Positions 57,417 to 64,000 of a stretch of 64,000 bases of DNA are shown here, in pieces. The notes under the pieces are model-generated. The model did no database searches. It worked only from the letters and a program-made list of their open reading frames with translations, and was not told where the DNA came from. The translations under genes were made by a program, and so were the position numbers. Source of the DNA: Corynebacterium atrinae (GTDB lineage: Bacteria > Actinomycetota > Actinomycetes > Mycobacteriales > Mycobacteriaceae). Within the stretch, counting starts at the first letter, position 1, and each line of letters opens with the position of its first letter. Where the stretch lies: assembly GCF_030408455.1 (NCBI RefSeq), contig NZ_CP046977.1, positions 2,480,001 through 2,544,000 of the forward strand. The letters run 5' to 3'.

Positions 57417-57469
57417 AGCCTCGCCACCTCCCGAGAGTTTTCTCTATTGCGAACGAGCATAGTGGAAGG

Positions 57470-58657
57470 ATGCCTGTGTCCAATCCAGTCCCAGCGCGAG
57501 CAGGGTTGACTCGGGGTGCCCGCGGCGGCCGAAGAGTCATTCTCCTCATTTTCCTCATCGCGGGCCTGTTGTTCTTCGCGGGCTCCACCGTTCCCCCGCT
57601 GGTTATCAACTTCATGAGGCCGCTGCCCGTGGGCCTGTCGCAGACTGTGTCCACGGAGCCCGCAGCCACTTTGGGTCTGGACCCGGCAGCCTGGCGGGAT
57701 GAAGTCATTCCCCCGGAAAATGCCACTCGCCCGGAGTGCCAGGGCCGCAGCTTTACAGAGGTCCCCTACTCCTGCCTGGTCATCGAGGGGACCTCCTACT
57801 TCAAACAGGTGACTACGACGAGCGCGACGGACAAGCGCTCCGAGATCAACGTCGATTCGGCGCTGACCATGTACATGTTCGACGCACCCGTCGCCGAAAT
57901 CCAGGACCACGTGCGCATCAACCGCTCGACGGCTTATCCTGTCCCCGACCCAGATAGTTCCATGCGCCTGGTCATCCCGGATGCGGATGTAGGCTACGAC
58001 AGTTCCGCATTTACCCGCCAGGGACTGCAGTTTTTCTTCCCTTTTCCCGCCGAGCGCAAGTCCTACGATTACTTTGAGCGCCTCACGCAGGAGTCTGAAC
58101 CAATCGATTATGTCGACGAACTCGAGCACAAGGGCCTCAAGGCCTATGAGTTCACCCACACAATCACCCCCCGCAACCTTGCCCCCGACATGTCGCAGGC
58201 CTTCATTCCGGGCAGCGCGAGCGGTTCCACTTCCACAGAACTGACGGGCCGCGCCGATCGTTTCTACTCCCCTGAGCAGCTGCAACGCTGTGGGCACAAA
58301 CCCACTGATGTGGTGTCAGTGACTTCCTATTTCACCGTGGAACGCACTTTTTGGGTCCAGCCGGATACCGGCACGATCCTCGACTATCGCGAGCTCACCC
58401 ATGTTTTCTTCGCCGGAAGTGACGAGGAGGCCCGCGCCTTCGCGGATGACCCATCCCCAACTCACACCTTCTTCTACTCCACGATGCAGTGGGACGAGGC
58501 CACCACCAGCGCGCAGACAGCGTTGGCCGAGCAAGGACTTCAGCGCCTCACCCTGCTCCAGGCCTTCGCCTACCTGGCCAAGGCAGTAGCCTTCTTCCTC
58601 ACCGTATGGGGCGTGGTGTTGATCCTGGTGCGACGCCGTGTGGAGGAGACACCCTGA
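57470..58657 (+). CDS. DUF3068 (PorA-like) secreted/membrane protein
   Basis: 395 residues. The N-terminal helix (VILLIFLIAGLLFFAGSTV) and the C-terminal helix (AFFLTVWGVVLILVRRR) flank a long extracytoplasmic domain with QTVSTEPAATLGL and FAGSDEEARAFADD. This is the DUF3068 layout, a family confined mainly to mycolate-containing actinobacteria. The ATG at 57470 is directly after GGAAGG with almost no spacing; a CATAGT hexamer upstream suggests a leaderless start. It probably forms an operon with the next gene, whose reading frame overlaps its stop. Confidence 0.82.
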   Translation: MPVSNPVPARAGLTRGARGGRRVILLIFLIAGLLFFAGSTVPPLVINFMRPLPVGLSQTVSTEPAATLGLDPAAWRDEVIPPENATRPECQGRSFTEVPYSCLVIEGTSYFKQVTTTSATDKRSEINVDSALTMYMFDAPVAEIQDHVRINRSTAYPVPDPDSSMRLVIPDADVGYDSSAFTRQGLQFFFPFPAERKSYDYFERLTQESEPIDYVDELEHKGLKAYEFTHTITPRNLAPDMSQAFIPGSASGSTSTELTGRADRFYSPEQLQRCGHKPTDVVSVTSYFTVERTFWVQPDTGTILDYRELTHVFFAGSDEEARAFADDPSPTHTFFYSTMQWDEATTSAQTALAEQGLQRLTLLQAFAYLAKAVAFFLTVWGVVLILVRRRVEETP

Positions 58658-60129
58658 GGTCTTCGCGCTTATCGACGCTCCCGTGGCTCACCGCCGGCCT
58701 CCTCCTCGCCGCGGTCCTGTGGCCACTGGTTCTGCCGGGCCAGTTGGCCCTGCGCGATATGTTGGTCCTTGACTCCCCGGCGTTGTCCCCCGGAGCCCTG
58801 GGCAGCGGTGATCTCCCGGCCCGCAACGTCCCCCAAGACGGGTTGCTGGCCCTAGCGGGGATGGTCATGCCCGCTTCCTGGTTTGCCCGTCTGCTCATCC
58901 TCGCCGGCGCGATAGCCGGGGTCGCCGGGGCGCTGTGGCTCGCCCGTCTGGCCGGAGCCGGGGTACTTGGCCGGTGTGCGGCGGTCACGATCACGCTGTG
59001 GAATCCTTTCGCGGTGGAACGATTCCTGCAGGGCCATTGGTCGTTAGTCATTGCCGGTTGGCTCCTTCCGCTTATCGCCGCCGCCGGCCTCAGTGGACGA
59101 ATGAAGATCACATGGTTGGCCATGTGGGCAGCGTCGCTGACCCCCACGGGGGCACTTTTCGCCCTGGCCACCGGCCTGGCGGTCACCCGTGGGAGGCTCC
59201 GCTGGGTAACGGGGCTGATCGGTTTCATCGCTACCCTCCCGTGGGTGATACCGGGGATTTTGCTGATCTCCAGCACTTTTGGCTATTCCGTGGAGGCCTT
59301 CATTCCCCGCGCTGAGGGGTGGGTGGGCACCCTCGGCTCGCTCGTTGGCCTAGGCGGGATCTGGAACGCTGACGCGGTGCCGGCCTCCCGGGAGGCCGGC
59401 TTCGCTCTGGCTGGGGTAGTCATGTTTGGCTTGCTGCTCTTGGGTGCCCGCCAGGTGCCCACCCCGTTGCTCGTTCTAGCTGGACTCGGCCTCGGTGGAG
59501 CGTGCGCGATCTGGCTTTTCCCCGGACTCCTGAACTGGGCCGTGATTTCGATCCCCGGCGCCGGGCTCCTGCGTGATGGCAGCAAGCTCGTCATCCTTGC
59601 CCTACCTGCCTACGTGATGGCCGCGGCCTCCCTGCGGAATTGGGTGGCGGGACTGGTCATGGCGCTCGCGCTGCTCCAGGTCCCCGATGCCCCCGTCGCC
59701 CTCAAGCAATTGACCCCTACGACGGCCCCTTTGTACTCCGAAGCCCTGGTCGAGCGGGCCGCCGGGCGCGACGTCTATTTTGTCGATGCACCCGCCATCG
59801 TCTGGCTACCCGATGGTCGAACGGTGCTCAACCCCGTGAACAAGGCGCTTTCCACCGTGGAGTCCGGGGCCCTCGTCGTCGATGGCGTGCTGGTCGATGC
59901 CCCGTCCGTCCGGTGGATAGAAGCACGCAATGCTTGGGATCAGGGCGATATGGCCACGCTGCAGTATCTCGGGGTCGGCCTCATCGTCGACGGGGAGAAC
60001 ATCCACGAAACCGGCGAAGGTCCCATGACTATCTGGCCGGGAGCGATTTTGCTGCTCAGCTGGCTACTTATTCCTTGCGGGGTGCTGCTTGTTCGACGAG
60101 GAGTTCGTGGAAACGCGCACCCGTCGTAG
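58606..60129 (+). CDS. Polytopic membrane protein, possible GT-C glycosyltransferase
   Basis: Up to 507 residues with about a dozen hydrophobic helices, short loops (LPGQLALRDMLVLDSP after the first helix, AVERFLQGHWSLV later) and a C-terminal extracytoplasmic part. The layout resembles GT-C sugar transferases of the arabinogalactan/lipomannan pathways, but I see no diagnostic motif. The ATG at 58606 has no ribosome site. A CTG at 58654 is preceded by GGAGGAG at 5 bases and overlaps the DUF3068 stop as CTGA, so it may be the real, rare start. It converges with the GT4 gene and overlaps it by 62 bp. Confidence 0.75.
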   Translation: MGRGVDPGATPCGGDTLRSSRLSTLPWLTAGLLLAAVLWPLVLPGQLALRDMLVLDSPALSPGALGSGDLPARNVPQDGLLALAGMVMPASWFARLLILAGAIAGVAGALWLARLAGAGVLGRCAAVTITLWNPFAVERFLQGHWSLVIAGWLLPLIAAAGLSGRMKITWLAMWAASLTPTGALFALATGLAVTRGRLRWVTGLIGFIATLPWVIPGILLISSTFGYSVEAFIPRAEGWVGTLGSLVGLGGIWNADAVPASREAGFALAGVVMFGLLLLGARQVPTPLLVLAGLGLGGACAIWLFPGLLNWAVISIPGAGLLRDGSKLVILALPAYVMAAASLRNWVAGLVMALALLQVPDAPVALKQLTPTTAPLYSEALVERAAGRDVYFVDAPAIVWLPDGRTVLNPVNKALSTVESGALVVDGVLVDAPSVRWIEARNAWDQGDMATLQYLGVGLIVDGENIHETGEGPMTIWPGAILLLSWLLIPCGVLLVRRGVRGNAHPS

Positions 60130-61189
60130 CCCAGGAAAAATCGGTGACCCACTGCTTCGCGGCGGTGCCCAGTGAGTGGCGGAGGGGGGCGTCGTCAAGC
60201 AACAGCGCCGTGAGGCGCGTGAGATCGGCCTCATCAGTGGCGAGGAGGCCCGTCGAGTGGTCGCGGATGGAGTCGCGGAGGCCACCGGCTTGGCGGTACC
60301 CGACCGTCGGCACCCCGTGTTGCGCGGCCTCAACCACGGCCAGCCCCCAGCCTTCCTTGCGCGAGGGCATGAGGTGGACAGCGGCACGGGCGAGGAGGGC
60401 GTGCTTGTAGTCCTCCGTCACCTGGCCGTGGAATACCACGTGATCAGAGATGCCGCGGGCGACGGCGTATTCCCTCAACTCGTCCTCCCACCAGCCAGAA
60501 CCGACGATGTCCAAGACCAGCTCACGGCCCGGCGCGAGCGCAGCGAGGGTATCCATCGCGTGCTCGATCTGCTTGTGCGGCACCAACCGGGATAGCGTGA
60601 CCAGGTGGGTCACTCCATCCGCGGCGAGCTGGGGCACGTGCGCGGGCACGGGGTCAATGCCGTTTTCGATGATGCGAATATCCTGGGCCCGAACCCCAAG
60701 GTCGACCAGATCGTCCTTCGAGGCCTGCGACACCGTCACATAAGGCGCGCCACGGTACACGCGCGGGGCGACCTGAGACTCCAAGAACCAGCCCACGCGC
60801 GCGATGATTGGGCCGGCGACGGGCCATTGCTCGCGGTGGCAATGGTGGGTGAGCAGGATCGTCGGCACTCCGGAAACGAGGCGCGCGAAGAAGGGGATGC
60901 CGTTTTGAGTATCCACGATGGCATCGATGCCCGCGAGCGTGCCCACGCCCAACCGGCCCAGCAGGATTCCACCCCACGCCTTGGGGTAGACCGAAAACTT
61001 GCCGCCGCTGCGGGAAAATCGCACCCCGTTGCGCAGGGAACGACGCGGGGCGTCGGTGTGCCCTGCCGTGCGATAGACCACTTCGTGACCTTGGGACGCC
61101 AGGTACTCGCCGACGCGTTCCAGGTAGCGTTCCGAGCCGCCACCCTGGGGGTGCGTCGAATCGCGCCAACACAACAGAAGGATCTTCAT
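60068..61189 (-). CDS. Family 4 glycosyltransferase
   Basis: 373-residue GT-B enzyme. The N-terminal CWRDSTHPQGGGSERYLERV holds the Gly-rich acceptor loop, and the C-terminal domain has SRLVPHKQIEHAMDTLA and MPSRKEGWGLAVVEAAQHGV, the ExxxxxxxE region of GT4 retaining transferases that use NDP-sugars. A role in envelope glycan or glycolipid synthesis is likely from its neighbours; donor and acceptor cannot be told. It is divergent from the methyltransferase gene, 42 bp apart. Confidence 0.88.
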   Translation of the reverse strand: MKILLLCWRDSTHPQGGGSERYLERVGEYLASQGHEVVYRTAGHTDAPRRSLRNGVRFSRSGGKFSVYPKAWGGILLGRLGVGTLAGIDAIVDTQNGIPFFARLVSGVPTILLTHHCHREQWPVAGPIIARVGWFLESQVAPRVYRGAPYVTVSQASKDDLVDLGVRAQDIRIIENGIDPVPAHVPQLAADGVTHLVTLSRLVPHKQIEHAMDTLAALAPGRELVLDIVGSGWWEDELREYAVARGISDHVVFHGQVTEDYKHALLARAAVHLMPSRKEGWGLAVVEAAQHGVPTVGYRQAGGLRDSIRDHSTGLLATDEADLTRLTALLLDDAPLRHSLGTAAKQWVTDFSWATTGARFHELLVEQAAPRKE

Positions 61190-61231
61190 AGCGCCGCCAG
61201 CCTACCTGCCCGGCCGTGGCACGATGGATTC

Positions 61232-62020
61232 GTGCCCGCTCACACTCGTCACCTCGCGACCCTTCGGCGATCTTTGTCCCTCCTGCGCTCCATCCGCCAC
61301 GAACAAAGCGATCCAGCGCTGTTCTATCGCCCGCTCGCCGAGGACACAGCGATGCTTGTCGAAGCCCTCCTGCGCGATCTCACCGGCACCACCCTGCGGG
61401 GCCGGCAGGTCCTCGATGTGGGCGGCGGTCCCGGCTACTTCGCCGCCGCCTTTCGCGAGCGCGGCGCCCGGTACGTGCCCGTCGAGCCAGATGTGGGCGA
61501 GATGGCCGCAGCCGGAATCGCCGTACCCGGCTCCGTGCGTGGCGACGGCGCGCACTTACCTTTCATCGATGGTTCCTTCGATGTCGTCTACTCCTCCAAC
61601 GTCGCCGAGCATGTCCCCGACCCCTGGGCCATGGGCGAGGACATGCTGCGCGTCACCGCCCCCGGTGGGTTGTGCGTGCTCAGCTACACCGTGTGGCTCG
61701 GCCCCTTCGGCGGGCACGAGACGGGACTGTGGGAGCACTATGTCGGGGGCGGATTTGCGCGTGATCGTTACGCCCGTCGGCACGGGCACCCTCCGAAAAA
61801 CAGCTTCGGCACCTCGCTTTTCGACGTCTCTTGCCGTGCGGGGCTGCACTGGGCGGCGTCCCTGGAGCAGCGAGGGTTGGCGCAGGTGGAACTCTGCTTC
61901 CCGCGATATCACCCTGCGTGGGCCTGGTGGTTGGTGCGCGTCCCAGTCCTGCGCGAGTTCCTGGTATCCAACCTGGTCATTGTGGTGCGTAAATACTGTA
62001 GGCATCAACGGCTGGATTGA
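61232..62020 (+). CDS. Class I SAM-dependent methyltransferase
   Basis: 262 residues. Motif I is VLDVGGGPGYFAAAFRERGA, motif II-III VPVEPDVGEMAAAG, and post-I FDVVYSSNVAEHVPDPW, as in methyltransferase-11 proteins acting on small molecules or sugars. The GTG start at 61232 gives a standard-length protein; a longer frame upstream would overlap the whole GT4 gene. Next to GT4, it may modify the same glycan. Substrate unknown. Confidence 0.85.
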   Translation: MPAHTRHLATLRRSLSLLRSIRHEQSDPALFYRPLAEDTAMLVEALLRDLTGTTLRGRQVLDVGGGPGYFAAAFRERGARYVPVEPDVGEMAAAGIAVPGSVRGDGAHLPFIDGSFDVVYSSNVAEHVPDPWAMGEDMLRVTAPGGLCVLSYTVWLGPFGGHETGLWEHYVGGGFARDRYARRHGHPPKNSFGTSLFDVSCRAGLHWAASLEQRGLAQVELCFPRYHPAWAWWLVRVPVLREFLVSNLVIVVRKYCRHQRLD

Positions 62021-62284
62021 TTTTTGCAAAATCGTTTCCTATAAGAAAAGCGATTTAGTTTCCAAATCATGTACATTCCTCCACTGTATTTACTTTCGAA
62101 AGCAACTAGGGAGCATTTCCGCACATACCACCGGACGTATTGGCGCATAGTTCCGCAGGAAAGCATCCTCTACATCGGGGCCAATCAAATACGCAGATTC
62201 GACATAGTAATCTGAACGAAGTTGAGCCTGATCATCATCGCCATAAGGGGACTATTATATATAGCCCGCGGGAAGGACATTTAC
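62021..62284. promoter_or_regulatory. AT-rich control region before the polysaccharide cluster
   Basis: 264 bp with clearly lower GC than its surroundings. An imperfect hairpin (AAATCG at 62029-62034, CGATTT at 62050-62055) follows the methyltransferase stop and could end its transcript. A promoter for the dehydrogenase gene must lie here, but I cannot fix its elements. Confidence 0.5.
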
Positions 62285-63607
62285 GTGAACCTCTCTGGTC
62301 ACAAACCTGAGCAATCAGTTCCCGGAGAACGCCACCTAGTCGTCATTGGGCAGGGGTACGTAGGACTCCCGCTAGCAATGCGTGCTTCGGAAGTGGGGTT
62401 CCGGGTCACTGGCTTAGATCGAAGTGGTCCGGTGGTCGACCGGCTGAATGAAGGAAGATCTCATGTAGATGACATCACCGATCAGCAGGTCTCACAGGCC
62501 CTAGCCGCAGGATTCTCTGCAACCACCGATTCCGAGGTGATCAGTCGAGCGGACATCGTGGTTATTTGCGTCCCCACCCCGTTAGATCCTCGAGGTGGTC
62601 CCGACCTTCGCGCGGTTCGATCAGCGGTGAAGGATATCGCCACCTATGTCCGGTCAGGGACTCTGATTGTTTTGGAGTCAACTGTTTACCCAGGAACTAC
62701 AGAAGACATCCTTGTTCCTGCGATCCAGGATTTGGGCTTTAACATCGGAACCGATATCTTCATTGCCTTTTCTCCCGAGCGCATCGACCCCGGCAACCCC
62801 AAGTACGGATTGAAGAACACTCCCAAGGTCGTCGGCGCGGTGACCCCGACCTGCCAATCGCACGCGGTGGAGTTCTACTCTCAAATTGTCGACACAGTCG
62901 TCCAAGCGCGCGGCACGAAGGAGGCCGAGCTGGCCAAGCTGCTTGAAAACACTTTCCGCCACGTCAACATCGCACTGGTAAACGAAATGGTCCGAATTTG
63001 CCACGAGCTCGACATCGATCTCTGGGACTCCATCGATTGCGCAGAGAGCAAGCCATTCGGATTCATGGCTTTCCGCCCGGGTCCCGGCGTAGGTGGTCAC
63101 TGCATCCCCGTCGATCCGAAATACCTCAGCCACCGAGTCAAGTCCGAGCTGGGTTACCCTTTCCGGCTTCTCGAGATGGCCGAAGTCATCAATGACGCTG
63201 CCCCCAGCTACGTCGCCGAGCGCGTCTGGTCGCTCCTCAATGAACAACGGATCCCCGTCAATGGAGCCAAGGTTCTCCTCCTCGGAGTCACCTACAAACC
63301 CGATGTCAGCGACTGCCGCGAAAGCCCAGCTGATCCTCTCTACTTCAAGCTTTCTTCCTGGGGTGCCAACATCAGCTACCATGACCCCTTCGTTGACAGC
63401 TGGCAGCCTGAGTCCCATGGTCTGCTAACTAAAGAGCCTCTAGCGCGAGTCGAGGATCTCTCCTCTGCCGTGGAGTCGGCTGACATTGTTGTCTTTCTTC
63501 AGGCACACAAAGAGTATGACCTGGAACAACTGTCAGCGCAGTCCACAGTCATCCTGGACACTCGGGGAAAGCTCAACGTCAATTCCAAGGCCGTTCAACG
63601 CCTCTAG
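62285..63607 (+). CDS. UDP-HexNAc-type nucleotide-sugar dehydrogenase (WecC/WbpA/TviB family)
   Basis: 440 residues from the GTG at 62285, which has GGGAAGGA 7 bases upstream; earlier in-frame starts lack a site. VVIGQGYVGLPLAMRASEVG is the NAD site and FRPGPGVGGHCIPVDPKYL is the active-site segment of UDP-N-acetylhexosamine 6-dehydrogenases. ESTVYPGTTEDI agrees. It would make a UDP-N-acetylhexosaminuronic acid for a surface polysaccharide. The epimerase 51 bp downstream fits a two-step pathway like TviB-TviC. Confidence 0.9.
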   Translation: MNLSGHKPEQSVPGERHLVVIGQGYVGLPLAMRASEVGFRVTGLDRSGPVVDRLNEGRSHVDDITDQQVSQALAAGFSATTDSEVISRADIVVICVPTPLDPRGGPDLRAVRSAVKDIATYVRSGTLIVLESTVYPGTTEDILVPAIQDLGFNIGTDIFIAFSPERIDPGNPKYGLKNTPKVVGAVTPTCQSHAVEFYSQIVDTVVQARGTKEAELAKLLENTFRHVNIALVNEMVRICHELDIDLWDSIDCAESKPFGFMAFRPGPGVGGHCIPVDPKYLSHRVKSELGYPFRLLEMAEVINDAAPSYVAERVWSLLNEQRIPVNGAKVLLLGVTYKPDVSDCRESPADPLYFKLSSWGANISYHDPFVDSWQPESHGLLTKEPLARVEDLSSAVESADIVVFLQAHKEYDLEQLSAQSTVILDTRGKLNVNSKAVQRL

Positions 63608-63658
63608 TCAAGAATCTCGATAGACAACCACCCACGAGCAAAAGAAGGTAATTACCGT

Positions 63659-64000
63659 ATGTCAAGAATCGTCATTACCGGTGGAGCAGGATTCATTGGT
63701 TCAAACCTCGCACGCCTCGCGCTGGAGTCGGGACACTCCGTCGTTGTCGTCGACGACCTATCCACCGGGGAGAAGGCTAACCTGGAGGGCCTAGACCTCG
63801 ATTTCGTGGAAATGAGCATTCTCGACGAGGAAGAACTCGTTCCCGTCTTCCAGGGTGCCGATTCAATTGTCCACCTGGCGGCGATGGGTTCCGTGCCCCG
63901 CAGTATTCAGGACCCGCACCGCACCAATGACGTCAACATCAACGGAACACTTGCGGTGCTGCAAGCTGCCCGCCGGGCCGACGTCAATCACTTGGTGTTC
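63659..64000 (+). CDS. NAD-dependent nucleotide-sugar epimerase, N-terminal part
   Basis: The first 114 codons are in the window; the gene runs off the right edge. MSRIVITGGAGFIGSNLARL carries the GxxGxxG NAD site of extended short-chain dehydrogenases, and VDDLSTGEKANL and VHLAAMGSVPRS are typical of UDP-glucose/UDP-GlcNAc 4-epimerases of the GalE/WbpP kind. The AAGAAGG ribosome site and position after the dehydrogenase suggest it epimerises the same UDP-sugar. The catalytic Tyr-x-x-x-Lys is outside the window. Confidence 0.85.
   Translation, partial: MSRIVITGGAGFIGSNLARLALESGHSVVVVDDLSTGEKANLEGLDLDFVEMSILDEEELVPVFQGADSIVHLAAMGSVPRSIQDPHRTNDVNINGTLAVLQAARRADVNHLVF

Overview
The window is a stretch of a high-GC actinobacterial chromosome, almost certainly a Corynebacterium. 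The evidence is the sulfate-assimilation order (cysD, cysH, cysX, cysI divergent from fpr2) with McbR-type boxes, an AlaT of the corynebacterial kind, and mycolata envelope genes (AftD-like arabinosyltransferase, DUF3068, DUF2613). The species cannot be named from the sequence alone.

Layout. 1-5.1 kb: assimilatory sulfate reduction (minus strand) and its ferredoxin reductase fpr2 (plus strand), joined by a 324-bp control region with three McbR-like boxes; a fourth box precedes an internally deleted fpr2 paralogue. The small ferredoxin-like gene cysX carries an in-frame TGA exactly where the second Cys of a CxxC pair is expected. 5.1-9.8 kb: a lipoprotein, a heterodimeric ABC exporter and an endonuclease V-like glycosylase. 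9.8-32.5 kb: a complete type I-E CRISPR-Cas locus on the minus strand (cas3-cse1-cse2-cas7-cas5-cas6e-cas1-cas2) followed by one very large array of about 210 repeats and 209 spacers. Two decayed repeats and a 43-codon ORF with tandem hairpins lie beyond its distal end.

Just upstream of cas3, on the opposite strand, is a two-repeat mini-CRISPR. Its hairpins keep pairing through a compensatory C-G to T-A change, its crRNA 5' handle is kept only in the upstream repeat, and its spacer partially matches the cas3 promoter with mismatches at positions 6, 12 and 18. This is what a Cascade-guiding autoregulatory RNA (CreR/CreA class) would look like.

32.5-40.4 kb: housekeeping genes (an HdrD-like Fe-S membrane protein, DUF1707, alaT, YibE/F, ugd, dcd) and a tRNA-Gly. 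40.4-49.0 kb: an apparently lower-GC island next to the tRNA, holding a PLD-SNF2 helicase, an MmeI-like DNA methyltransferase, a promoterless inverted copy of the methyltransferase C-terminal specificity region, and a tyrosine recombinase. Three mirrored blocks (106, 59 and 74 bp) make this look like a phase-variable, specificity-switching restriction/defence locus. 49-64 kb: envelope and glycan genes (VanW, GH3 lipoprotein, AftD-like, acyltransferase, DUF3068, GT4, methyltransferase) and the start of a polysaccharide cluster (UDP-HexNAc dehydrogenase and an epimerase that runs off the window).

All functional calls come from reading motifs and gene order; no database search was run.
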